From assembly GCA_003131985.1 (NCBI GenBank), contig PKWH01000357.1, positions 1-19,723 of the forward strand: a DNA stretch of 19,723 nt. Direction: 5' to 3'. Of this stretch, positions 1-7,506 are shown in pieces; positions within the stretch are counted from its first letter, which is position 1, and each line of letters opens with the position of its first letter. Position numbers and translations under genes: made by a program. Under the pieces are notes generated by a model, which saw only the letters and a program-made list of their open reading frames with translations, was not told the DNA's origin and did no database searches. Source of the DNA: Acidobacteriota bacterium (GTDB taxonomy: Bacteria > Acidobacteriota > Terriglobia > Acidiferrales > UBA7541).

Positions 1-3000
1 GAAAAAAGTTTCGCTAAGATGCTCTCTTCCGCGGGCATCGCCAGCATTCATTTTTCCCCGAAAGTGACGCAGGCGAGCTTGGCACGGTTTGTGCGTGGAT
101 TCCCAACCGGCACTGGCGCAAAGCCCGTGCAATTAGCTGAGCAATTGAAGGCTGCGTTGCAAGGCGATCCGCACATCCACGTTAACGAAGTATGTTTTGT
201 GCCGGCGGACTCCGCTGTGGCTAAGTCCACAATTGCCGCGCAACTTGCCGCGCGCACATTGGGCTTGAATTCCGAGAAGTCCGACGAACTCTTCAACGAT
301 CCTGAGAGGCTTCTGCAACTGATCATTGCCGCGGAAGGAACACAAGGTTCCGGCAGCGGTCCCAAGGTCGGCGGACTCGGCGGGAATAACGGCGGCGACG
401 GGGACGGCACAGGCGACGGCAATGGCGGAACGGGCAGCGGAATTGGCAACGGCGGTAGCGGCAGCGGCTCCGGATATGGTTCCGACGGGTCTGGTTCCGG
501 CCGCGGTAATGGCGGAACAGGCAGCGGATTTGGCAACGGTGGTAGCGGAAGCGGATCTGGATATGGTTTCGACGGGTCTGGTTCCGGCCGCGGTAATGGA
601 TCCGAGTCAGGCGGAAGTGGAGAGGGAGGCCCGGGCGGATTTGGCAGCGGAACCGGGAGTGGTCCGGGCGACGGCGGTACGGGAAAAGGTTCAGGCAGCA
701 GTGGAACCGGGAGTGGCTTTGGCACCGAAGGTACGGGCACCGGATCCGGCTCCGGACGCGGTGGCAATCGAGTCACGTCAGGCGGGGGAGAAGGAGCGGG
801 GCAAGGTGGATATGGATATGGCAGTGGTCCAGGATATTACACAGGCGAGCCATCGGGAGCAGTCAGAGGAAGTCTTGGGAGTCACAGCGAGTCGGGTGAC
901 GGTGCCGACGGTCTTCGCGTGTCAGGGGCGGTCAGTTCGGTCCACAGTTCGGAAGGCGGAACTGGACATCGCGCATCGTCTACCTCGGGAACCTGGAACA
1001 TTATTGGCGGTGATGGGGCGGGAATTCCTTTGGAACCGGACGCTGGTGGCTTTTGGTTTAGCAAAGACGGTTCGAAACAATCGGCAACCGATGGACAGGG
1101 ATCGGAAGCGCGGATTAGCGGCGGAGCGCCTATTAACGGAGCAAATTTCGCGAGCGAAAGCCGCTCAAGCGACTTCGGCACATGGAATATCGTTGGCGGC
1201 AGCGAAGAGGGAACACCGCTTGATCCCAATGCCGGGGGCTTTTGGCTGAACAAAGAAAACTCGAAGGGATCGGGATCGAAGGCGCGAGGCCTGAGCCGAG
1301 AAGGAATCTCGGTATTTCCAGTTCATGACCCGCAGAACGCAGATGAGATTAATTCCGCTGAGGGCAGCGAGAGTGGAATGACGGGTAACCAAGGATCGAC
1401 AGGTTCGACGCGAAGCGCAGAATCTGGTGGAACAGGGTCGAGGCCCAATATTTCTGGTGGAGGGCCCGGCGGAACCGGCAGAGGAGGCGGATTTAGCTCT
1501 TCGCCTTCGGGTCCTGGCGGCATCGCTCCAACGGGCCAGAGCGCGGGTGGAAATCGTGGCGGCGGAGTCAGAAACACGGGTGGACCTGGCGGGCACGCTT
1601 GGAAAGTGCCCGGAGCAGGCGGTTCGGAAGCCAGCGAAGTGAGCCGATGGGGAAACGCAACTGCCGGAATTCGCGGCAGCCGTCCTGCGCGCGACGGAGG
1701 CCCTGGTTCAATGGCTGTGGAAACCGGCCTGATGACGCTGCGTGAAGACGAGTTAAAAGGAATTCTGCAGGTCCTTGCGCAGATAGCCCGCACAACAGAC
1801 GCATCGAAAGACAAAATTGATCCCGCTTCGTTTCAATCCCGGCTATCCACGTTGCCACGGCGCGCTCGCTTTACAGTGAGCCAAGCATTGTCGGCGCTGG
1901 CCGCGCAAGCGCCATCTGAAACGTCGGACCAACCGACTTTAATGAAACTCGCGGAACACATCGCCATTCGTTTCGCGCTGGAAAGCTACGAGCGCGGCGA
2001 CATCGAAGTGAATGCGGTCCGGCAAGTGTTGGACGAAATGAGCCTGGAGCTAGACGGGCTGCGCAAAATCTTAGGCGTCTATGAAGAGAAGATGGCTCGC
2101 CACGGGATTGAAACGCAGTCCCACGTGGACCTCCTGGCGCAACAGTTTTGGGCTCAGGTGGGAGACGAAAAAAAGAAAGCCGTGCTGGAATCATCCGAAG
2201 CCTGGTGCGTCCCCCCTGCGAAGATTCGAGAATATGTGGAAGGATTGATGGAACGCGGCGAAACGGAAGCAGCAGAAAACACTCTGCGCAATTACGCGAA
2301 CTGCATCACGAACAAATCGTCCGAGCAGCGGCGCCAAACTTCCATGGGCCTTTCCGAGCTGGCTGGGCTCTACGCGAAGAGCGATGAGCGGTTGCTAATG
2401 GACACGATCCGCAAGGTCGGCGTGCAACTTGCCGAGGAGCGGGATTCCGAACTGCAAAGCCTCGTGGGCGCAGCATTCGTTCGCCTGTCGCAGGAAGCCG
2501 CAAGTAAGCGCTTGTATCCGGCGATCCAGCGCGCTGTTGAGTTAGTGGAATATGTAGAATCCGAGCGGCCCGGCCTGGGAAACAACCTGCGTCCGAGAAT
2601 TGCAATTGAGAACCGCCTGCCGGAGTTCATCGAAGAAGCGCTGAAAGCGGGCAACGTCCCCAACGGATTGGCGGATCTTCTACGACGCATGCCGGCGCCT
2701 GCATCCGAGCATTTGGCCGGCCGTTTCAGCCGTTCCGGTTTTCGCGAAGATTGCGACTTATTGATTTCCATGATGGAAGTGCTGGGGCCGGAAGGACTCC
2801 AACATTTGCGCGAGCAGCTTCGCAAGGGCGGACCCGTAGAAGTGACGGAAGCGATCGGCGTCCTAACTCGTTTGGATGCGGACCTTGTGGTGGAAGTGCT
2901 TCCTGGAAGAATGTCCGAATGGAAACGTACGACTCACGACAGAGTGGTGCGACAAATCTCTTCCAGCGGCGGGACTGAAAGGGGCCGATTGCTCCTGACG

Positions 3001-3753
3001 ATATTTGATAGTCTCGATACTCTGATCCGTCCGCTCGCAATCGATGAGATCGGAATGAGTGGAGAAATGGGCTCAGACATGCGCCTATTGCGTCTGGCTG
3101 AGGGCGATTTGCCAAAAGATGGCACAGGATACTTGCGGCTAAAAGCGATTGAAGCGCTCGGCCGTCTGCGCACCGGCGGCGCGGAAGTTGTGCTGCGAAA
3201 AATCGCAGAAGCACGTAAGGCATTTCGCTGGGCCAATCCGAGCGAATTGAGACTCGTGGCGGTGCAGGCGATGGAGAAGATTGATCCTGAATGGATACGC
3301 AATTTCATTCCGCGCAGCGGCCTAAGCGTTGCGGAACTCTCGATTGAGCCGCTCGACGCGGACCCAAATTCTTCGGCAATACGGCAGCGGCGCTACCCGC
3401 GTTTGCGGCTGGAGCGAGCAGTGTCTGGCATGACCACGAATCTAAAGGAAAATTGCCGGTTGGATATCCCCGAACTAACTTTGGGAGGCGGTGTGGCGAT
3501 TTGCGACCAAAGTTTGCATCCAGGCAGTTTGGTAACCATGAAACTGAATACGGGGCAAAAGCCCGTGAAAGCGCAAACCATCGTTCGCGACGCAAACACG
3601 CAGGCGCGCGCGTTCGAACTGGTGGAAATCGATCTTGATGAGCGAGCTAAACTGCGCAAGCTACTCGTTCAGTTGGGAAACATTCAAAAACAGTCCACGC
3701 CGCAGGATCGCAGCCGGCGCGGTACGCGCACGATATTCACAAATCAGACCTAG
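1..3753 (+). CDS. Gly-rich / helical-repeat / PilZ-domain protein, 5' end cut by the window
   Basis: Long protein of unknown role. The first ATG in the window is at 19, but codons 1-18 in the same frame (E-K-S-F-A-K) are open and no Shine-Dalgarno precedes that ATG, so the gene probably begins before the window. Numbering from ATG 19: residues 1-110 form a compact mixed domain; about 110-570 is Gly/Ser/Thr-rich low complexity, probably disordered, carrying an 87-base tandem duplication and two Trp-containing 31-residue motifs; about 570-1110 is Leu/Ala/Glu-rich and helical, resembling HEAT-type repeats; about 1120-1215 resembles PilZ, the c-di-GMP-binding domain. It has the RxxxR motif (R1124, R1128), but the expected D/NxSxxG is replaced by E1152-L-T-L-G-G. 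No signal peptide can be judged because the start is missing, and I see no membrane segment. It converges on the polysaccharide operon, so a c-di-GMP-linked surface role is possible, but this is inference. The PilZ call is moderately sure; the overall function is unknown. Confidence 0.8.
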   Translation, partial: EKSFAKMLSSAGIASIHFSPKVTQASLARFVRGFPTGTGAKPVQLAEQLKAALQGDPHIHVNEVCFVPADSAVAKSTIAAQLAARTLGLNSEKSDELFNDPERLLQLIIAAEGTQGSGSGPKVGGLGGNNGGDGDGTGDGNGGTGSGIGNGGSGSGSGYGSDGSGSGRGNGGTGSGFGNGGSGSGSGYGFDGSGSGRGNGSESGGSGEGGPGGFGSGTGSGPGDGGTGKGSGSSGTGSGFGTEGTGTGSGSGRGGNRVTSGGGEGAGQGGYGYGSGPGYYTGEPSGAVRGSLGSHSESGDGADGLRVSGAVSSVHSSEGGTGHRASSTSGTWNIIGGDGAGIPLEPDAGGFWFSKDGSKQSATDGQGSEARISGGAPINGANFASESRSSDFGTWNIVGGSEEGTPLDPNAGGFWLNKENSKGSGSKARGLSREGISVFPVHDPQNADEINSAEGSESGMTGNQGSTGSTRSAESGGTGSRPNISGGGPGGTGRGGGFSSSPSGPGGIAPTGQSAGGNRGGGVRNTGGPGGHAWKVPGAGGSEASEVSRWGNATAGIRGSRPARDGGPGSMAVETGLMTLREDELKGILQVLAQIARTTDASKDKIDPASFQSRLSTLPRRARFTVSQALSALAAQAPSETSDQPTLMKLAEHIAIRFALESYERGDIEVNAVRQVLDEMSLELDGLRKILGVYEEKMARHGIETQSHVDLLAQQFWAQVGDEKKKAVLESSEAWCVPPAKIREYVEGLMERGETEAAENTLRNYANCITNKSSEQRRQTSMGLSELAGLYAKSDERLLMDTIRKVGVQLAEERDSELQSLVGAAFVRLSQEAASKRLYPAIQRAVELVEYVESERPGLGNNLRPRIAIENRLPEFIEEALKAGNVPNGLADLLRRMPAPASEHLAGRFSRSGFREDCDLLISMMEVLGPEGLQHLREQLRKGGPVEVTEAIGVLTRLDADLVVEVLPGRMSEWKRTTHDRVVRQISSSGGTERGRLLLTIFDSLDTLIRPLAIDEIGMSGEMGSDMRLLRLAEGDLPKDGTGYLRLKAIEALGRLRTGGAEVVLRKIAEARKAFRWANPSELRLVAVQAMEKIDPEWIRNFIPRSGLSVAELSIEPLDADPNSSAIRQRRYPRLRLERAVSGMTTNLKENCRLDIPELTLGGGVAICDQSLHPGSLVTMKLNTGQKPVKAQTIVRDANTQARAFELVEIDLDERAKLRKLLVQLGNIQKQSTPQDRSRRGTRTIFTNQT
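418..591 (+). repeat. Two tandem 87-base repeats encoding 29-residue Gly/Ser units
   Basis: Two adjacent in-frame copies (418-504 and 505-591) each encode G-N-G-G-T-G-S-G-[IF]-G-N-G-G-S followed by a Gly/Ser run, Tyr-Gly, Asp and Gly-Ser-Gly-Arg. The copies differ at only two residues (I/F and S/F). Several synonymous base changes show that the duplication is not brand new. A third partial copy (G-N-G-S) starts at 592. The number of units could vary between strains. Confidence 0.85.
988..1080 (+). repeat. Trp-containing 31-residue motif, copy 1
   Basis: Residues 324-354 of the Gly-rich protein begin G-T-W-N-I-I-G-G and end near A-G-G-F-W-F-S-K. The pattern is W-N-I-[IV]-G-G-x3-G-x-P-L-[DE]-P-[DN]-A-G-G-F-W. 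It recurs at 1177-1269 with 19 of 31 residues identical. I do not recognise it as a named domain. An aromatic motif in an otherwise disordered region suggests a short binding element. Confidence 0.7.
1177..1269 (+). repeat. Trp-containing 31-residue motif, copy 2
   Basis: Residues 387-417 repeat the motif seen at 988-1080, with G-T-W-N-I-V-G-G and later P-N-A-G-G-F-W. Conserved positions are the two Trp, the Gly pairs, P-L-[DE]-P and a Lys-rich tail. The start-to-start spacing is 63 residues. The core is better conserved than the sequence around it, which suggests selection on the motif itself. Confidence 0.7.
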
Positions 3754-3780
3754 GAAGATTCGCAAAGCCCTCTTTCACAA

Positions 3781-4809
3781 TCATCGGTATTGCGCCGCGC
3801 CAAACTGCGGGCGTGGTTCGTCACTCGATCGAAGGATTCCCAACCGTACGGCTATAAATGTTAGTGCGCCGAAACTTGCAGCGCACAGCAAAAGAGCGTG
3901 TGTGAAATCGCATTTGAGAACAAGCCACGCGATAATGCACATTGCCGCGGTCAGCGCGTAGATTGTTAGCGCGACTTTTCGCGGCGACCAGTTTATCCCC
4001 AGCAATAAATCGTAGAAGTGACGCCGATCACCCTCTAGGACTGAACTCCCTCCGTGCAGCCGCCGGAGAACGGTCATCATTCCGTCGAGGAACGGAAGCG
4101 CGGCCATCAGTAGCGGTACGATAAGCGCAACGTGACGCTCAGCGGTTGCGTTCGCGCCATAAAAATCGAGTGCAAGAAATGCGACGCCAAATCCCAAAAC
4201 CGTGCTGCCGGAATCACCCATGAAAATACTCGCGCGGGGAGGGAAATTGAAGACCAAGAATCCGATGGAGACGCCGAGTAAGCTCCACGCCACTGTTGAT
4301 GCCAGCACACTGAGTGTAATGCCGGGAAGTACGAGATATGCGGCGGCGATAATTCCAGTGACCCCCGCACAGAGGCCATCGGCGCCGTCTAGGAAATTGA
4401 AACAGTTGATAAATAGCACCGTCAGGAAGCAAACGGCGGCTAAGTTGGCCAGATCCGGCTTGAGCCATGGCAACCGCCAGCCTCCGCACCACAGTAAGAT
4501 TGCTCCGCCGATTTGAGCTATTAGCCGAAGAATGGGCGACAGGTGCCAGATGTCGTCAGCGAGTCCTGCAGTCCAGATCAAGACTAGAGCCGCAAAGAAG
4601 GGCCAGACGAGCGCCGGAGAAAGATGCCCTGCAAAGATCAAGCCTGCCGCAAAAGCTAGCGCGATCGCAACGCCGCCCAGACGCGGGATCGGCTGCGAAT
4701 GAATTTTCAGCGGGCCAACCGAATCGTACAGCTCCCAATGTATGCAGAGTACCCTGACCATAGGGGTGAGAATCAACGTCGAGATAAACGCGATTGCTTC
4801 GGGGCGCAC
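3781..4809 (-). CDS. WecA/MraY-family undecaprenyl-phosphate sugar-1-phosphate transferase (GT4-type PNPT)
   Basis: Polytopic membrane enzyme expected to move a sugar-1-phosphate, commonly GlcNAc-1-P, from a UDP-sugar to undecaprenyl phosphate, the first step in building a lipid-linked repeat unit. At 342 residues it has the usual length. Family motifs are clear: K-I-H-x-x-P-I-P-R-L-G-G at 35-46, the Mg-binding D85-D86, N-F-L-D-G-A-D-G at 138-145, F-M-G-D-S-G-S at 196-202 with D199, and a cytoplasmic D261-R-R-H264-F-Y-D. The last replaces the His-x-His-His of classical WecA. About ten hydrophobic segments are visible. The start is GTG at 4809, 8 bases after the CapA-like stop; the next ATG (4761) would remove the first membrane helix, so GTG is preferred. 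It is the last gene of the operon. The exact sugar cannot be told from sequence, and a housekeeping MraY is unlikely given the setting and the HFYD variant. Confidence 0.9.
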   Translation of the reverse strand: MRPEAIAFISTLILTPMVRVLCIHWELYDSVGPLKIHSQPIPRLGGVAIALAFAAGLIFAGHLSPALVWPFFAALVLIWTAGLADDIWHLSPILRLIAQIGGAILLWCGGWRLPWLKPDLANLAAVCFLTVLFINCFNFLDGADGLCAGVTGIIAAAYLVLPGITLSVLASTVAWSLLGVSIGFLVFNFPPRASIFMGDSGSTVLGFGVAFLALDFYGANATAERHVALIVPLLMAALPFLDGMMTVLRRLHGGSSVLEGDRRHFYDLLLGINWSPRKVALTIYALTAAMCIIAWLVLKCDFTHALLLCAASFGALTFIAVRLGILRSSDEPRPQFGAAQYR

Positions 4810-4817
4810 CGTTTGAT

Positions 4818-5969
4818 TTATCCAGTAGCCTTGCGGACGAGGCGTCGGACGTGGCGGAGGCGAATGCGGCTCATCTTAATCGCCAGTCCACGAACGCCCC
4901 GGTGGCGAAGTGCGGCTCGCACGTCGCGAATATAAAGACAAAATAATCCAGGTGATAGATCTCGGTAAAACATTTTCTCGTAAGAACCGTCTGCGATTTC
5001 TTCGGACAGTTTCTGAAATCGCTCCAAAATTGTGTGGGACATCGCGGTGTCGGGTATTGAGCCGAAACCGCTTTCATCCAGAAACACCGGGCGGATTTCC
5101 ATTCGTGTGAATTTGCCGTTGCGATTGAATCCTGCGACCGCGATCAGGCCTTCGCGTTCCAAGGGGGAAGCGATATAGCCTGAGACCAGGCTTCCAAGAC
5201 CGTAAAAGCTAAACAACGGAAAGTTTTGCACGCGCTCAATGCGCTTATAACCGCCGACACGATGGGAATGAGAGCAGGCCACAACGTGGAAATCCGATTT
5301 CGCGAGTGAGTCCAACAAGCGGACATCTTCGGGATCTGGTCGATTCGTTCTTAGGACGCCGACGTGAAGCAGCGCGACACAGAAAGTCGCGCCACGGCGT
5401 TTCATCTCTTGCACGGCTTCCAAGGCGCGTTTCGGAGTGGCGGGCTCGATCCCCGGAATGTCGTCCGTAGCAATATCGTGTGCCGCTTTTGCCGCGGCCC
5501 AGAAACCTATGCGAAGTTCATTTGGCCCCCACCAGACGTAGACCTCAGGCGATTCTCTTGTCGTGCGGCCCGCGCCCAGCGGAATCAATCCATGAGCGAA
5601 GATCGCTTCTCGCGTATGTGCTACACCCGCGTCGCGGAAATCGTGGCTATGATTGTTTGCTATCCCTACAGCCTGGGCATGAATAGGTCGGAGATATTCG
5701 AGCGACTCCGGATAGGCCCAAACGATTTGGCCAATTCCGGTGAGAGCCCGCGGTGCAAGCGTTCCATCCGGGAGCGCGCATTCTAGATTTACAAAAGTTG
5801 TAGAGACGTCTTTAAAGTAACCAGCGACATTGCGCGCCATCTGGCTCCAGCCGACTCCGGCAGGGAACGTCAGATTACCCGCTGGAAGAAAATCCCCAGT
5901 AATTGCAATTTTCGTCGCGATCTCTTCGCCGTCGCCGGAATCCCATAGAACCAAGTTTTGATCGATCAT
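4818..5969 (-). CDS. CapA-like metallophosphoesterase-fold protein
   Basis: Member of the PGA_cap/CapA family, named after the poly-gamma-glutamate capsule protein and related to calcineurin-type metallophosphoesterases. Visible motifs from the N-terminus are I-T-G-D26-F, V-N-L-E63, A-N-N106-H107-S-H-D110, L-L-H202-V-G and C-S-H234-S-H236. These match the metal-ligand positions, but the usual H-W-G-x-E is H-V-G-V-L, so one segment is divergent. The protein has 383 residues, with a basic C-terminus from about 350. There is no clear signal peptide or N-terminal anchor, which is atypical because many CapA proteins are extracytoplasmic. The ATG at 5969 lies 16 bases after the flippase stop and has no obvious Shine-Dalgarno. 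In polysaccharide loci such proteins are common but poorly understood; no CapB/CapC ligase genes accompany it, so polyglutamate synthesis is not implied. Confidence 0.85.
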   Translation of the reverse strand: MIDQNLVLWDSGDGEEIATKIAITGDFLPAGNLTFPAGVGWSQMARNVAGYFKDVSTTFVNLECALPDGTLAPRALTGIGQIVWAYPESLEYLRPIHAQAVGIANNHSHDFRDAGVAHTREAIFAHGLIPLGAGRTTRESPEVYVWWGPNELRIGFWAAAKAAHDIATDDIPGIEPATPKRALEAVQEMKRRGATFCVALLHVGVLRTNRPDPEDVRLLDSLAKSDFHVVACSHSHRVGGYKRIERVQNFPLFSFYGLGSLVSGYIASPLEREGLIAVAGFNRNGKFTRMEIRPVFLDESGFGSIPDTAMSHTILERFQKLSEEIADGSYEKMFYRDLSPGLFCLYIRDVRAALRHRGVRGLAIKMSRIRLRHVRRLVRKATG

Positions 5970-5985
5970 AAAGAGAAAATAAGAG

Positions 5986-7482
5986 TCACGCAGGCAACAG
6001 AGAGGAGACCCAATTTAGCAGTCGCTTGCGCATCGGATGTAACCACATGGGAGCCACAATCATGGTGAACAACGCCGCGGCTACTTCAGACATTAGACGA
6101 AGTGAGAGCGGCGACTTCAATGGAGCATGACTAAGCCAGGGCAGAAATCGGAGCGCACCGACGACGCTGCAGATGACGATGAACACGCTATCTCTCGGCA
6201 GCAGTTGGTCGAATGGCACGTTATTTTGTACGTGGTAGGACACCAGGATCACTACATATCCGATCGCGAGCGAGAAAGCTGAAGCGGCGACTACCGCGGT
6301 CCCTCCGAAGTGTCGTCCGGCAAAGAAGCCGAGACCGAGATTCAGTATCGCTGTGACTGCACAGCCGATAAACACCCAACGCAGATTTCCGGTCCCCAGA
6401 TCGACGACATATGCCGGGTTGCCGAGGACATTGACGAGCCAGGCGATCCCGAGGAGCGCGACGAAACCTACAAAAATAGGCTCGTAATGACCAAGCCAAA
6501 TCTGTGAGACGAGCGGGCTGACGACGACCAGAAATGAAAATGTAGGGATCGCGAGGAAAAAGATCAGGCGATACGATTCGCGATAGACGGCTGAGATCGA
6601 GCGAGGATCGCGTTCCTTCAGACTCGAAACGGTGGGAACGAGAACAAGGTTGGCCTGCACGATCCCTTCTCTGAAGGTGAAGACCCAACGCGAAGCCATG
6701 TCGTAAAAGCCAGTCAGCGCCAGTCCGCCAAACTTCGTAAGTAGCGCCTTGGTTACCGGTTCTCGCAAAGCTTGGCTTACGGTGATGGATTGAAAAGTCG
6801 CCCCGTACGAGAACATCTCTCGAAAAAAAGCGCGATCCCATCGATGAGGAAAGAAGGGAAGCTGCGGAATCGACGGGTGCAAAGCAATCCAAGTAAATGC
6901 GAAACAAATTCCAGTCTGCGCGGTTTGGGCATAAGCCAATCCCAGCAGCCCGTGCGCCGGAACAAGAACAAAACAAAGAAACAGATAGAGAACTGAGCTG
7001 GTTAGCAGGACGTAGTTCTTGCGAGTGATCAGTTCGCAGCCTGTCAGCGCCGCCAACAGAATTCCGCCGACAATGTTTACCCAGAGAGAAACGAAGGCGT
7101 AGGGCAGAATTACGAGAGCTTCCTTCACATGCGCAGGCGGCACGACAACTTTCAATATCCAAATCGCACCCGGATATAGCGCGAATGAAAGTACTGCGAG
7201 TGTGACTCCCACAGAGATTATCGCCGTCTGAACGAGAACTGATAGGTCTTCGGCGCGGCCCAAGGCGACATACTTAGCCACGAACTTTACGACGCTGGTA
7301 GCAAGACCCTGGTTCGCCAGAGTCACGACCGAAGTGGTGGCAAGAACGAGTGACCAAATTCCCAGTCGCTGCACGCCAATCGCACGGATCAGGAAACGAT
7401 ATAGAAAAAAGAGAGTTGCCGCGCTCCCAATCACTTGCATAAGGGTGGTAACAGCGTTCAGGAGTATCTGTTTGCGTTTCAA
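5986..7482 (-). CDS. Wzx-like polysaccharide flippase (MOP superfamily)
   Basis: Integral membrane protein of 498 residues with about a dozen or more hydrophobic helices, starting with L-N-A-V-T-T-L-M-Q-V near residue 8 and followed by F-L-Y-R-F-L-I-R. This is the typical opening of Wzx/RfbX-type exporters of the multidrug/oligosaccharidyl-lipid/polysaccharide superfamily. These proteins move undecaprenyl-diphosphate-linked repeat units across the inner membrane. The start is TTG at 7482 (next ATG at 7440). TTG is preferred because the M-K-R-K-Q-I-L-L-N lead-in fits the family and the ATG would cut into helix 1. The stop of the GT2 gene lies 24 bases upstream. Its place between the glycosyltransferase and the CapA-like gene fits export of the assembled unit. 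Substrate specificity cannot be read from the sequence. Confidence 0.9.
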   Translation of the reverse strand: MKRKQILLNAVTTLMQVIGSAATLFFLYRFLIRAIGVQRLGIWSLVLATTSVVTLANQGLATSVVKFVAKYVALGRAEDLSVLVQTAIISVGVTLAVLSFALYPGAIWILKVVVPPAHVKEALVILPYAFVSLWVNIVGGILLAALTGCELITRKNYVLLTSSVLYLFLCFVLVPAHGLLGLAYAQTAQTGICFAFTWIALHPSIPQLPFFPHRWDRAFFREMFSYGATFQSITVSQALREPVTKALLTKFGGLALTGFYDMASRWVFTFREGIVQANLVLVPTVSSLKERDPRSISAVYRESYRLIFFLAIPTFSFLVVVSPLVSQIWLGHYEPIFVGFVALLGIAWLVNVLGNPAYVVDLGTGNLRWVFIGCAVTAILNLGLGFFAGRHFGGTAVVAASAFSLAIGYVVILVSYHVQNNVPFDQLLPRDSVFIVICSVVGALRFLPWLSHAPLKSPLSLRLMSEVAAALFTMIVAPMWLHPMRKRLLNWVSSLLPA

Positions 7483-7506
7483 TTCTATCTTGCTCTCTGG
7501 TTTGTC

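Noticed and set aside
48..776. Pro-rich 242-residue open frame on the minus strand
   Set aside because: It is the mirror of the Gly codons (GGN read as NCC) in the long plus-strand gene, with no ribosome site and no fold. The low stop density comes from the repeat composition.
326..1249. 307-residue Ala-rich open frame on the plus strand in another register
   Set aside because: It lies fully within the Gly-rich coding region. Its composition is a frame-shifted image of that repeat, and the main frame is open far beyond it at both ends.
6221..7162. 313-residue open frame on the minus strand inside the flippase gene
   Set aside because: Its composition (Arg/Ser-rich) is that of a shifted frame, and the flippase frame has continuous membrane helices over the same bases.
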